Assembly: GCA_963739625.1 (NCBI GenBank)
Contig: CAVUAU010000011.1
Location: 564,844 to 628,843, forward strand
Length of the DNA: 64,000 bases
Reading direction: 5' to 3'
Source of the DNA: Salinimicrobium sp963739625
GTDB lineage: Bacteria; Bacteroidota; Bacteroidia; Flavobacteriales; Flavobacteriaceae
Shown: positions 1 through 9,086 of the stretch, piece by piece
Layout of the letters: every line of letters starts with the position of its first letter
Numbering within the stretch: position 1 is the stretch's first letter
Translations under genes and position numbers: made by a program
Notes under the pieces: generated by a model
Database searches by the model: none
Told to the model about the DNA's origin: nothing
Seen by the model: only the letters and a program-made list of their open reading frames with translations

Positions 1-1
1 C

Positions 2-580
2 TGGAGCGTGCTCACCAGTGGAAATAACCAACGGGTACATAAGTGGGTCGCACAGTTTGGCTGGTTTGGCCCTTTAGTGATCGTGCTTACCATGGTGATT
101 CAAATGTTCCTTATCATTGTACCCACCCCGGTGCTCATGGTAGTTTCAATAGTAGCTTACGGTCCCATTTGGGGCAGCTTGATCTTACTGGTGGCAGTAT
201 TTGTAGCCTCTTCAACTGGTTACTTTATAGGTAGTTATTTTGGCCCCGCAATTGTTCAAAAGCTTATTGGACATAAAACTGAAAAAAAGATTTCTTCTTT
301 TATTGATGACTATGGTTTCTGGACGGTAATCGTGGTCAGGCTGAGCCCTTTTCTCTCTAATGATGCTATTAGTTTTGTAGGCGGGATCTTAAAGATGGGT
401 TACTGGAAATTTATTGGAGCCACAATGATTGGGATCACGCCATTGATCGTATTCATAGCTTATCTTGGTGGCGATTATGCGCGCCTCAAAACCGGCCTTA
501 TCTGGACCTCCATCGTGAGTCTGGTTCTTTTTGTTGCCTTTGTTTGGTGGGATAAAAAAAAGAGAAAGAACAGGCCGTAG
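2..580 (+). CDS. VTT/SNARE-associated (DedA/TVP38-like) membrane protein, 5' partial
   Basis: The reading frame is open to the left edge, so the true start probably lies outside the window; GTG at 8 is the first internal candidate. About 190 residues are visible with several long hydrophobic segments. The central part has a glycine-rich block (TGYFIGSYFGP) and a later stretch around VVRLSPFLSNDAISFVGGILKM. This layout is typical of the VTT (SNARE-associated, TVP38/TMEM64/DedA) family, whose members are inner-membrane proteins linked to lipid or undecaprenyl-phosphate flipping. The C-terminus ends in a basic tail (KKKRKNRP). Family assignment is from motif recognition; the substrate is unknown. 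Confidence 0.75.
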   Translation, partial: WSVLTSGNNQRVHKWVAQFGWFGPLVIVLTMVIQMFLIIVPTPVLMVVSIVAYGPIWGSLILLVAVFVASSTGYFIGSYFGPAIVQKLIGHKTEKKISSFIDDYGFWTVIVVRLSPFLSNDAISFVGGILKMGYWKFIGATMIGITPLIVFIAYLGGDYARLKTGLIWTSIVSLVLFVAFVWWDKKKRKNRP

Positions 581-760
581 CCCTTGTATAGCTGCAATAG
601 CAGGTAATTTTGATGTAAAGAAATTCCTCATAAATACCACTCTTCATTCAGAAATTGACTAATTTCAGTCTTTATTTCCAAAATTTTAAGGATCTCTTCC
701 TTCCTGTTTCCCCGACAGTGATGTTATTCCCCCTCTGGTTTAACTTTTAAATGTAGTACT

Positions 761-1187
761 ATGAGAAATTCTAACTCTGCAGCGGGAGTGATCCTGCTTT
801 GTATTATTGAGCCTTTTGATGCTGTCGGGCTGTAGCGTGTATCACACTGATACGGTTTCGGTAGAAAAGGCTGTAGAATCTAACTCGCGTGTACGGCTGG
901 TTACGCTTGACAATGTCTATTATGAATTCAAAAAGCTGGAACGCGAGAACGGTCAGCTTTATGGTCTTACCGGTAGAAATTCTGAAACAGCTAAAATGTT
1001 ACTCGATCATAAGCAGATCCCGCATAACAAGATGATGAGAATTGCACTGGCAGATGATGAAATTCAGGCTGTATATCTCAAGAACAAATCTATGTCACGG
1101 CTTGTGAACTATGGTGTTCCTGTTGTTGGTGCTGCAGGTTTACTCACCGTGACCTCAGATAGTTTCCGGCCAGATTTGGGAAATTGA
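761..1187 (+). CDS. Small lipoprotein, signal peptide broken by a 1-nt frameshift
   Basis: From TTG 807 the frame encodes 126 residues beginning with a lipobox (LMLSGC), but that start gives no proper signal peptide. An ATG at 761 opens another frame that supplies a polar N-terminus and hydrophobic core. Removing one T from the TTT at 798-800 joins the two into a signal peptide reading MRNSNSAAGVILLVLLSLLM, directly followed by LSGC. The gene therefore most likely runs 761-1187 with an extra base. The mature protein has no family I recognise; it contains a short hydrophobic glycine-rich stretch near the C-terminus (VPVVGAAGLLTV). Outer or inner membrane lipoprotein of unknown function. Confidence 0.6.
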
Positions 1188-1198
1188 GAAATTAAAAA

Positions 1199-1224
1199 AA
1201 GGCTCTGCATCTGCAGAGCCTTTT
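1199..1224. terminator. Bidirectional intrinsic terminator
   Basis: A-rich tract, then arms GGCTCTGCA and TGCAGAGCC (1201-1220), then TTTT. It lies between the converging lipoprotein and dipeptidase genes, so it can serve both strands. Confidence 0.85.
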
Positions 1225-1244
1225 ATAATAGAAAAAACATCAAG

Positions 1245-2528
1245 TTATTCCTGAAGTTCCTGGGCCACGGCCTCAACCTCATCCATCACCCGAAGCAAAT
1301 TTCCTCCCCATAGCTTAGCTATCTGTTCTTGGGTATAGCCTCTTTTGACCAGTTCCAGGGTAACATTGAAAGATTGGGAAGCATCATTCCAACCTTCTAC
1401 ACCGCCACCACCATCAAAGTCTGAGCTTATTCCAACATGGTCAATACCTATTTTTTCCACCAGGTAATCTACGTGATCAATAAAATCTGAAACATCCACC
1501 GGTGGCACCTTTTCTTTGAGCTTTGTCACTTTAGGTTCAGAAAGTTTTTGTACCCGTCGATACTGCTCATAATAATGTTTCTTTGCTTCGGGCTCCAGTT
1601 GTTTAATGTCTTTCCATTCCATTTGTTTGAAGCCTATTTTCTCACCAACTTCAGCATAAACTTTTTTCACTGCAGCGTCGTATGCGCTGTGCTTTTGCGT
1701 GTTTAAATAAGAATCAAAGGCAACAGTTTGAATTACTCCACCGTTTTCCTTTAGCCATTCCAGTTGCTCGTCGTCAAGATTTCTGCTGTGGTCGCACAAG
1801 GCACGGGCAGAAGAATGTGAGGCGATAATTGGAGCCCTGGAAAGTTCTATCATTTGTCGCATGGCTTCTTTGGAAGGATGGGAAACATCTATCATCATTC
1901 CCAGCCGGTTCATTTCAAGAATTACATCTTTTCCCAGCGGACTAAGTCCATTATGCAGCCACTTATCGTCTTTTTCCCCTGTATTTGAGTCGCAGAGCTG
2001 GCTGTGGCCATTGTGAGACAGTGACATATAACGGGCACCAAGATCATAGAATTTTTCAACATTCTTTATATCTTTCCCAATGGCGTAGCCGTTTTCTACA
2101 CCTATCATGGCTACTTTTTTTCCCTGTGCCACAAGGTCACGCACTTCTTGTGAAGAAGTGGCGAGGGAGATCTGTGAAGGAGCAAGCTCCTCGGTAAGCC
2201 GGTGAATAGCCTTGAATTTTGACATCGCGTTATCATACGCCTTTTGATATCCGGCTGCGTTTAGCTCTCCCTGATCGGTATAAACGATTAGCCAGGTGAC
2301 ATCCATGCCGCCTTTTTCCATTTTTGGAAGGTTTACCTGGGTGTCCAGATCCTGGGTATAGTTATTTTCAGCCGTAAAATTATCAACATTAATATCGTTG
2401 TGGGTATCAATGGTGATCACTTTTTCGTGAATGCGTCGGGCCTTTTCCATCAATTCGTCGTCATTGGTCTGCGCCCCGGCTGTAAAAGCCGCGAATAAAA
2501 GTAGAAAACAAGAGTTCGGGATTTTCAT
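1245..2528 (-). CDS. Membrane dipeptidase (renal dipeptidase-like, peptidase M19)
   Basis: 427 residues with an N-terminal Sec signal peptide (first ~19 residues), so an exported zinc dipeptidase. The M19 amidohydrolase features are visible: an HxD zinc pair in DTHNDIN (residues 43-45), the bridging glutamate region IGVENGYAIG, the histidine segment SLSHNGHSQLCDSN, then DVSHPSKEAM, ASHSSARAL and the late HVGISSDFDGGGG loop. M19 enzymes hydrolyse dipeptides, including ones with a D-residue, and some act on beta-lactam-like dehydropeptides. It stands alone, converging with the upstream lipoprotein at a shared terminator. No missing metal ligand was noticed. Confidence 0.92.
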   Translation of the reverse strand: MKIPNSCFLLLFAAFTAGAQTNDDELMEKARRIHEKVITIDTHNDINVDNFTAENNYTQDLDTQVNLPKMEKGGMDVTWLIVYTDQGELNAAGYQKAYDNAMSKFKAIHRLTEELAPSQISLATSSQEVRDLVAQGKKVAMIGVENGYAIGKDIKNVEKFYDLGARYMSLSHNGHSQLCDSNTGEKDDKWLHNGLSPLGKDVILEMNRLGMMIDVSHPSKEAMRQMIELSRAPIIASHSSARALCDHSRNLDDEQLEWLKENGGVIQTVAFDSYLNTQKHSAYDAAVKKVYAEVGEKIGFKQMEWKDIKQLEPEAKKHYYEQYRRVQKLSEPKVTKLKEKVPPVDVSDFIDHVDYLVEKIGIDHVGISSDFDGGGGVEGWNDASQSFNVTLELVKRGYTQEQIAKLWGGNLLRVMDEVEAVAQELQE

Positions 2529-2804
2529 GATTTTGAGGTTTTAGAAGTTCAAAATAGGAATAATTTCCCAAAAAGGAGCAGGAGGAGCAGTTCGAGATGA
2601 AAAACCGCTTAGGATATAAAAGATGCTGTTTTTGATTTTTTGCAATTTCGTCCCCAAGGTAGCGGCATTTTCATTACTTAGAACGGGACCTGACATTTAT
2701 CCTTTTAATTTCTTCCTGGCAGCTATAGCTTTGTCGGAATAAATGTTCTGTTTACTTTCAGAAAAATCTAATTCAGGTTATCTTCACAACCTATAATAAA
2801 ACCA

Positions 2805-4655
2805 ATGAGTATGGAAGAGAAAAAAGTACTAAGTTATATTCAAGAAGTACTGGAAAATATGCCTGTTGACTGGTTGAAATTAACCACTCACCGTCTCGAT
2901 ATTTATAATGAAGAACTGGCAAAAAAAGAGTTTTTGGAACAGTTTGAGACCCTGTATAAAGAAAACAATAATGAAGCTGGAGCACTTACTGCATTGCCCA
3001 CCGCTTTTGACTATATACGCCTGGGGCACCCATTATCATCAATCCTGGAATGGACGATCGCTAAACTGAATGAGCTAAAACCTGAAAATGTGATAAGTTT
3101 TTCTTCCAGAACAGTGCCTATCCTGGCAGTTCTTCGGAAAAATCTTTTCGACCGAAAGCCAACCCAAATTCTGTATACCGGAAATCTTCCGGACTTTTTT
3201 GATACCGATGTTATTCAAAAGGTTTATGGCTACAATTTCGAACTAAGGCAGGTTGAAAAAGGAGAGGAGATTCCTGAATTTAATGGCAGTACAATTTTAA
3301 TTTCACAACAGGATGACTTTGGAAAGGTTGAACTCCAACCAAATGTTGATTTTTTCATTGACATTCATGCCGATCTGGGGAGCGTCCTGCTGGTAAACGG
3401 GGAGGAAAATGAGAATTATATTTCAGAAATTCAGCATGTGCGAAGAAGAGAGACTATTGCGATGACCCCCGCTAACTCTTTTTCTGCTTTGCAGCTGCTC
3501 ACAGGCCAACCTACTTTAGATCACACGAAAAAAGATAGAGCAACAAATAAAGCGAGTGTATTAGCTTCAGTCAGGGAGATTACTGCAACTAATTCCGAAG
3601 CATTACTGGCTTCCTCGGGTCTTTCTATTCAATATGCTATCATGATGGGCTTGGTTGATGACGCCCTGGAAAAACATACAGGGAAGGACATAAAATTTGT
3701 TGTCCCTCCAAATTGTTATGGAGGTACAAACGACCAGGCAAGACGGGTCGCAGCCTGTATTGACAATGTTGAAGTGGTAGATCTTCCTGTTGATGGCGAT
3801 AATGACATGGTTCAAAGCATTGATACAGTACTTGACCGTATCGCCGGGCAGGACGCTGTTCCTTATATAATTGCTGAAATTCCAACAAATCCGCGGGTTG
3901 AAGTTCCTAATCTTCAGAAGTTAAGAGACGCTTTGAGTAAAGAACGCAAAACTGAAACAGGGGAAATTGCGATTGATCCCGTTTTTATCCTGGATCAAAC
4001 TTTTTGTCCCAATGTACAATTCCTCAGTAAAGACGGAATTCTCTCAGGGATCAGGACCATTTCTTATGTTAGTGGCTCTAAATTTCCCAGTGGTGGAAAG
4101 TGTACTGCCGGCTACTGTGTAGCCAATGAAAAAGCTGACGGTTTGTTGGAAAAAATTGAAAAGCACCTGGTACTTTGTGATAATGAGGCTACAGATCTTC
4201 AGGTTGAAATTCTTGCAGAGCAATTGCCTTCGATGAACCGGAGAATTAAGGATGCTTACAAGAATACCCGTGAGTTTGTAAACTTTATCCATGATACTTT
4301 GCCCGCAGCGAAGATCAATTTTGTTTCTGAAGACCTGGCTAAAGAAGGCTTCACCCCTTCGGTTTTTTCTCTGGACCTTCCCACGAAAGGAGATACAGCG
4401 GAACAGAGAGAAGCCTATAAGCGGAAATTAAATCAAAAATTGATCGATATGATGATAGGGGAGATCCCCATGGAAAGTAAATACTGCGTAAGTTATGGGC
4501 AGTTGAAAGGCTGTTACTGGACCATACCGGCGACATCCACCCAGGGAACGACCAAAGAAGCTGATAAGGATTATATCGCGCGTGTTTCAGTTTCACCAGA
4601 TCTTGACCTGGAACGTCATAAAAAAGTCTTTTCAGAATTTGTGGAGCAGATTTAA
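2805..4655 (+). CDS. PLP-dependent Cys/Met metabolism-type enzyme (cystathionine synthase/lyase-like)
   Basis: 616 residues, longer than the ~390 of classical cystathionine gamma-synthase or lyase. The C-terminal two thirds carry the fold-type I PLP signature: aspartate in FILDQTF (about D397) and Schiff-base lysine in SGSKFPSGGK (about K426). The first ~220 residues are an additional domain without recognisable catalytic motifs. Such long homologues occur in fungi and Bacteroidota and are annotated as cystathionine synthase-like, but their reaction is not settled. ATG 2805 or ATG 2811 may start the protein. No pathway partner is adjacent, so the substrate is not deducible here. Confidence 0.75.
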   Translation: MSMEEKKVLSYIQEVLENMPVDWLKLTTHRLDIYNEELAKKEFLEQFETLYKENNNEAGALTALPTAFDYIRLGHPLSSILEWTIAKLNELKPENVISFSSRTVPILAVLRKNLFDRKPTQILYTGNLPDFFDTDVIQKVYGYNFELRQVEKGEEIPEFNGSTILISQQDDFGKVELQPNVDFFIDIHADLGSVLLVNGEENENYISEIQHVRRRETIAMTPANSFSALQLLTGQPTLDHTKKDRATNKASVLASVREITATNSEALLASSGLSIQYAIMMGLVDDALEKHTGKDIKFVVPPNCYGGTNDQARRVAACIDNVEVVDLPVDGDNDMVQSIDTVLDRIAGQDAVPYIIAEIPTNPRVEVPNLQKLRDALSKERKTETGEIAIDPVFILDQTFCPNVQFLSKDGILSGIRTISYVSGSKFPSGGKCTAGYCVANEKADGLLEKIEKHLVLCDNEATDLQVEILAEQLPSMNRRIKDAYKNTREFVNFIHDTLPAAKINFVSEDLAKEGFTPSVFSLDLPTKGDTAEQREAYKRKLNQKLIDMMIGEIPMESKYCVSYGQLKGCYWTIPATSTQGTTKEADKDYIARVSVSPDLDLERHKKVFSEFVEQI

Positions 4656-4748
4656 TTTTTTGCAGGTATATTAGCTAAAGACAAGCAGAATTGGTGGAAC
4701 TGTAAACCCATCTGAAGTAAAAATGAGCAGTCACTAAATAAAACAGAA

Positions 4749-5465
4749 ATGGCAGAACATGCAGAAGTCTTAGACGATTATTTAGATAATCACTACATAC
4801 ACCGCAGTAACTGGTTAAGAGCTGCAGTGCTGGGTGCCAATGATGGAATTTTGTCAACCGCAAGTATTGCTATTGGGGTTGCTGCAGCCAGTAACCTTCG
4901 GGATCCCGTGATCCTGGCCAGTCTGGCGGGCCTTGTGGCCGGAGCTTTGTCAATGGCCGCCGGAGAATATGTTTCTGTAAGTTCACAAACTGATGTGGAA
5001 AAGGCGGATATTGAGCGTGAAAGAGAAGAACTTGAAGAGATGCCCGAGCTGGAACTAAAGCGGCTTGCACAAATTTATGAGGAAAGAGGTTTGAAAAAGG
5101 AGACGGCAATGACAGTAGCCATGGAATTGACCGAACACGACGCCCTTGCGGCGCACGTACGCGACGAATTAGGGATCAATGAGATTAGCCAGGCTAAACC
5201 TTTGCAGGCGGCATTTGCTTCGGGCGCAGCTTTTACAGGCGGCGGACTTTTGCCTTTCCTGGTCACACTTTTTCTTCCCCTGGACAATCTGGTATATTGG
5301 CTTTACGGATTTTCCCTTTTCTTTTTGATCATTTTGGGAACGTTCTCGGCAAGGACCGGCGGTTCGAATATTCGTACAGCTATTTTCAGGATCACCTTCT
5401 GGGGAACTGTGGCGATGGGATTGACGGCCTTAGTAGGTTATCTTTTCAATGTGAATGTGGGATAA
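4749..5465 (+). CDS. VIT1/CCC1-family Fe2+/Mn2+ transporter
   Basis: 238 residues. The N-terminal segment WLRAAVLGANDGILSTASI is the hallmark first helix of the VIT/CCC1 family, followed by a second glycine-rich helix ending GEYVSVSSQTDVE. A charged cytoplasmic region (about residues 80-130, rich in Glu) matches the metal-binding domain between TM2 and TM3, and three further hydrophobic helices close the protein. The family moves Fe2+ or Mn2+ out of the cytosol. The gene follows the PLP enzyme by 93 bp, with no evidence for functional linkage. Confidence 0.88.
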   Translation: MAEHAEVLDDYLDNHYIHRSNWLRAAVLGANDGILSTASIAIGVAAASNLRDPVILASLAGLVAGALSMAAGEYVSVSSQTDVEKADIEREREELEEMPELELKRLAQIYEERGLKKETAMTVAMELTEHDALAAHVRDELGINEISQAKPLQAAFASGAAFTGGGLLPFLVTLFLPLDNLVYWLYGFSLFFLIILGTFSARTGGSNIRTAIFRITFWGTVAMGLTALVGYLFNVNVG

Positions 5466-5522
5466 AATATTATTCAAAAAAGGGAATTTTTGCATGTCTT
5501 TGAAAACGGATCTTTAACCTGC

Positions 5523-6236
5523 ATGAAACAAACTACGCCTCTGAAGTGGAGTGATTATTTCCTTCTTTACGGAATCCCTCTTCTTCTTAACTACATTGCC
5601 TGCCGGTTAGTGATTCCCTTTCTGGAGACGCAAACTTCCCTGCCGGTCGAGATCATCTACTTTTTAAGTGTGGGTCTCATTGCTCTTGTTCCCATGTTCT
5701 TTGGTGCTATCTATTTATCCGGAAAGGAGATTAATTCCTTTAGATGGAGAGATATCCTGGCGCGGATGAGAGTTTTTTCACTTTCTAAAAAAGACTGGAT
5801 CTGGACTGTGGGTACTTTTCTCCTGCTTGTCTTTGCCTCCTTTCTTATCGCAAAAGTTTTAATGCCTCGATTAGGCCTGGATGCTACCCCTTTCTTCTTT
5901 AAGAACATGCCCCTCAACAACGCCAATATGTGGATCTTATATGTGTGGCCGTTGTTCTTCTTTTTCAACATTTTTGGAGAAGAATTCCTGTGGAGAGGTT
6001 ATATCCAACCGCGACAGGAGTTGCTGCATGGAAGAATGACATGGTTGTTCCAGGGAATCTTTTGGGCCATCTGGCATATTCCTATGGGTTTTGATCTTAT
6101 TTTCGCCTCGCTGCCTATTTTCTTTATTTTACCCGCTGTTGTGCAAATAAGAAAAAACACCAGCATTGCAATCGTGGTTCATGCAGTTTTTGGAGCCTTC
6201 GGCTTTTTGGCTCTTGCCCTGGGCGCAGTACATTAG
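5523..6236 (+). CDS. CPBP-family intramembrane metalloprotease (CAAX protease/Abi-like)
   Basis: 237 residues, about seven hydrophobic segments. The glutamate motif is FGEEFLWRG (E153, E154, R158), followed by the FQGIFWAIWHIP segment that supplies the histidine of the second motif and a later conserved His in IAIVVHAVFG. These are the three CPBP/Rce1-type motifs of intramembrane glutamyl proteases. ATG 5523 is preferred over an in-frame TTG at 5490 because it places a short polar leader before TM1. The substrate is unknown; many bacterial members are linked to bacteriocin self-immunity or protein secretion, but nothing nearby supports either role. Confidence 0.85.
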   Translation: MKQTTPLKWSDYFLLYGIPLLLNYIACRLVIPFLETQTSLPVEIIYFLSVGLIALVPMFFGAIYLSGKEINSFRWRDILARMRVFSLSKKDWIWTVGTFLLLVFASFLIAKVLMPRLGLDATPFFFKNMPLNNANMWILYVWPLFFFFNIFGEEFLWRGYIQPRQELLHGRMTWLFQGIFWAIWHIPMGFDLIFASLPIFFILPAVVQIRKNTSIAIVVHAVFGAFGFLALALGAVH

Positions 6237-6381
6237 ACTTTTTAGCAGGACAAATTTCAACCTGGAGAAACAGAAATTGGGGATGTTCACTGGGGAAGCC
6301 TCTAGAAGATGTTCGTTTTTACATAAATTTTTCTTAATTTGTGACTTCTTGTGATATTGAGCGATCAAAAATTTTTCAATA

Positions 6382-6717
6382 ATGAGCCACAGAACCTGTC
6401 CTCACTGCCATTATAAGTTTTCTATAAAACAGTACCTCAAAAACCCATTTTTTAAAGGTGTATTTTCTGAATGGAAATGTGTTAACTGCGGCACCTGCCT
6501 CACCATTGATGTCAAACGAAGATGGCTAGTTTCCTTTGCAGGGATTGTACCATTAGGATTTGCGCCACACCTGGTGGAGTATCTTACGGAATTTCAAATT
6601 CCGCCGGATAATGGCTGGCCTCTGGCCGTTTCTTTTCTTCTTCTATGGGCCCTTTTTGTTTTTAGCTTTGACAGGTTTGAACTTCCCGAAAGGCAAAGGC
6701 TGCACGGGAGACCCTAA
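6382..6717 (+). CDS. Small membrane protein with N-terminal zinc ribbon
   Basis: 111 residues. The N-terminus has two CxxC knuckles (CPHCHYKF and CVNCGTC), typical of a zinc ribbon. It is followed by two hydrophobic segments (about residues 50-65 and 80-97) and a charged tail. I do not recognise a named family. The arrangement suggests a cytosolic zinc ribbon anchored to the inner membrane. It is a lone gene with short intergenic regions on both sides. Confidence 0.6.
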   Translation: MSHRTCPHCHYKFSIKQYLKNPFFKGVFSEWKCVNCGTCLTIDVKRRWLVSFAGIVPLGFAPHLVEYLTEFQIPPDNGWPLAVSFLLLWALFVFSFDRFELPERQRLHGRP

Positions 6718-6774
6718 ATCTTATTCGACTTCAAAGGGCTATAATTTTTTGTATATTGTTATAAAACAACTGTT

Positions 6775-6972
6775 ATGCAAGCTCTCTCCCTGCTTAAGAA
6801 GACATTCTTTCTTTTACTCTTTTTTAGTCTCCTCACTTCCTGCAGGCTGGGCGAGGTGATGAGCGAAGCAGATCCCGCGACCAACATGGAAAATGATCCT
6901 GCCGAAAAGGTAGAAACCGATACGGTTGTAACACCCAAAAAAGATGATTTGAAAAGGGATTTTTCAGAGTAA
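6775..6972 (+). CDS. Small putative lipoprotein
   Basis: 65 residues: a basic start, hydrophobic core and lipobox LLTSC (Cys ~23), then a short acidic, hydrophilic, probably disordered tail. Nothing identifies a function. The signal peptide is convincing, which is the main reason to accept so short a gene. Confidence 0.5.
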   Translation: MQALSLLKKTFFLLLFFSLLTSCRLGEVMSEADPATNMENDPAEKVETDTVVTPKKDDLKRDFSE

Positions 6973-7060
6973 AATCTGAAGGTTTCCTCTGCTAAAACCA
7001 CTATCTTCACAGCTTCTTTTTTACCCGTACAAAACGGCAAGGCCGTGCTAAAAGAATGTC

Positions 7061-7624
7061 ATGAATTTTAAAGATTCCCTCTTAACCATTGTAGCATTTT
7101 CAGATGATGAACTCGAGGAGATCATGTCCTATTTTGAACAAGAGAGGGTAGAAAAGAATCAACTTTTAGTGCGGCAGGGGCAGGTATGTACAAAACTTTA
7201 CTTTCTGGAGAAGGGACTCGGTCGAAGTTACTATCTTAAAAAAGATGGCAGGGAGATCACCCAGTGGTTCTTTGCCGAAGGTAAGCCAATGTCAAGTGTT
7301 GAAAGTTTTTTTCAGCAAAATCCAAGTCTGTATTACCTGGAAATGCTTGAGGACTCCCTGGTCCACAGTATTACAAAGGAGAAGCTGGATCTACTGTTTC
7401 AGAAATACCATAAAATGGAAAAATTCGGAAGAATTCTTTCTACCGAAATGCTGACAAAGGTGGTCAATAAACTCAATGCCATTCAATTCCAGACTGCAAA
7501 AGAACGCTACGAGTATATGCTGAAGGAATTCCCAGATATCTCTCACCGGGTACCGCTTGGCCATATTGCTTCTTATCTTGGGATGACACAGGAAACCCTT
7601 AGCCGCATTAGAAAACACACATAA
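7061..7624 (+). CDS. Crp/Fnr-family transcriptional regulator
   Basis: 187 residues with an N-terminal cyclic-nucleotide-binding-type beta roll (about residues 15-115: VRQGQVCTKLYFLEKGLGRSYY then WFFAEGKPMSS) and a C-terminal winged helix ending HIASYLGMTQETLSRIRK. There is no Fnr-like cysteine cluster, so it is unlikely to be an oxygen-sensing Fe-S protein. The cNMP arginine signature is not evident, and the ligand is unknown. It lies 77 bp upstream of a TolC/HlyD/ABC-2 export operon on the same strand, with a Crp/Fnr-like palindrome in the gap, so it probably controls that operon. Bacteroidota often place such short Crp-like regulators beside efflux genes. Confidence 0.85.
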   Translation: MNFKDSLLTIVAFSDDELEEIMSYFEQERVEKNQLLVRQGQVCTKLYFLEKGLGRSYYLKKDGREITQWFFAEGKPMSSVESFFQQNPSLYYLEMLEDSLVHSITKEKLDLLFQKYHKMEKFGRILSTEMLTKVVNKLNAIQFQTAKERYEYMLKEFPDISHRVPLGHIASYLGMTQETLSRIRKHT

Positions 7625-7635
7625 ATTTTCACTTT

Positions 7636-7649
7636 TTGACATAGGTCAA
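7636..7649. promoter_or_regulatory. Crp/Fnr-like palindromic operator
   Basis: TTGAC-ATAG-GTCAA is a perfect 5-4-5 palindrome, extended by one more T/A pair. It matches the Crp/Fnr half-site geometry and lies between the Crp/Fnr gene and tolC, 53 bp before the tolC start. Confidence 0.6.
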
Positions 7650-7701
7650 AGGAAAGCCTCCCGTTGTTGGGGAAATTTGCACTCGAATTTAAAAGTTTGC
7701 A

Positions 7702-9075
7702 ATGAAAATAACCAAAACAGGGCTCCTCATCCTTATGATCTGTTACACATGGCTTTTGCCGTCAATAGCGGTTGCCCAGCAACTAGATCCAGATCTAACC
7801 AATCTTATCAATAAAGGCCTTAAGAAAAGCCATGATGTTAAGGTGCAGGATTACAGCACACAACAGGCAAAAATGGATCAAAAACTCGCAAGATCTGTTT
7901 TCCTTCCTAAGCTCAGTGTTAACGGAAGTTATACCCGGCTCAATGATGACATCAGTTTTGATGAAGGTACCACCAACTTACTGGTCGCAACCCAGAAGCT
8001 TTTGATCAAGGAAGCGGCAGGGCTTCCCTTTAACGCCCCCTTTCCTGAGAGCATTCCGCTTCAAGCCACTCCCAACCTTCAGAACAAGAATATTTTGAAA
8101 TCTTCTGTAGACCTTGACTGGGTTTTGTTCAGTGGATTCGAAGCCAGCAATGCCCTCAAAGCCTCCAAACATAAGGAAGCTTCCCTCAATTATGCGCTTC
8201 TGGCCAAAAAAGACAAGATCGCCCTCAACATCATCGAGACCTATGATAAGCTTGCGCTGGTGAAGGCTTCAGAAAAAGTTTTGACTACTTCTGAAGATTA
8301 CCTGGAAGAGCAGGAGTATTATGTGAAAAAAGCGATAGAAAACGGACTGGCGACTCCCATCAGCCGCAATAAAATTGAACTCGCCCGGCAACAGCTGGCC
8401 TCCCGGCAACTCGAATATGAGCAAAAATCTGCATTACTGCTGGAGGTATTACAGCAGCTTACCGGAGAAAGCATAGAAAAACTTCAACTTTTGGAACCTA
8501 AACTTAACCCGCTGTCTCCCGAATTTGCTTCGCTTCCGGAAAAACGAAATGAGGTAAAAGCTTTGGAGGAAGCCGAAAAAGCGAGTCTCTACAAGGCAAA
8601 AATGGAAAAAAGCAACTTTATCCCAAAGCTTGCCTTAAAGGGACATTATGAACTCCTGGAAGATGACCTGTCCCTGCTAGACCCCGTGTGGTACCTGGGA
8701 GTAGGTGTAAAATGGAACCTTTTCGACGGGAATCAATCCCATCTGAAAAGCAAAAAAGCAGAACTGGAAAGCTTCAAATATTCTGAACAAAAGAAAGAAG
8801 CGGGTGAAATGATAGCCCTGAGTATCACTAAGGCCAGACTCAACTATGAGGCGGCTTTGCAGCACATTGCGATGGTGCAAAAGGAGATCGAACTGGCAAG
8901 CGCCACTTATGAAATGGTTGATAAACAGTACAGGAACGATCTTGCCTCCATCAATGACGTGCTGGACGCGCTAACCGATCTTGAAAAGGCAAATTTCAGA
9001 CTTCAGGAAGCTTACTTCAATCAAAGAAGAGCAGTGACAGAACTCCTGCATGCAAAAGGAACACTCAATTTTTAA
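7702..9075 (+). CDS. TolC-family outer membrane efflux protein
   Basis: 457 residues with a Sec signal peptide (first ~25 residues, ending VAVAQQ). Two long coiled-coil halves repeat the OEP domain pattern, with beta-strand signatures SVNGSYTRLNDD and LKGHYELLEDD before each hairpin and GVGVKWNLFDGNQ near the second half. TolC proteins form the trimeric outer-membrane exit duct. It is the first gene of an apparent operon with the HlyD adaptor (11 bp gap) and the ABC-2 permease (1-nt overlap of stop and start), so it supplies the outer-membrane part of that exporter. The DNA just upstream contains the Crp/Fnr-like palindrome. Confidence 0.93.
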   Translation: MKITKTGLLILMICYTWLLPSIAVAQQLDPDLTNLINKGLKKSHDVKVQDYSTQQAKMDQKLARSVFLPKLSVNGSYTRLNDDISFDEGTTNLLVATQKLLIKEAAGLPFNAPFPESIPLQATPNLQNKNILKSSVDLDWVLFSGFEASNALKASKHKEASLNYALLAKKDKIALNIIETYDKLALVKASEKVLTTSEDYLEEQEYYVKKAIENGLATPISRNKIELARQQLASRQLEYEQKSALLLEVLQQLTGESIEKLQLLEPKLNPLSPEFASLPEKRNEVKALEEAEKASLYKAKMEKSNFIPKLALKGHYELLEDDLSLLDPVWYLGVGVKWNLFDGNQSHLKSKKAELESFKYSEQKKEAGEMIALSITKARLNYEAALQHIAMVQKEIELASATYEMVDKQYRNDLASINDVLDALTDLEKANFRLQEAYFNQRRAVTELLHAKGTLNF

Positions 9076-9086
9076 AATAACGACTA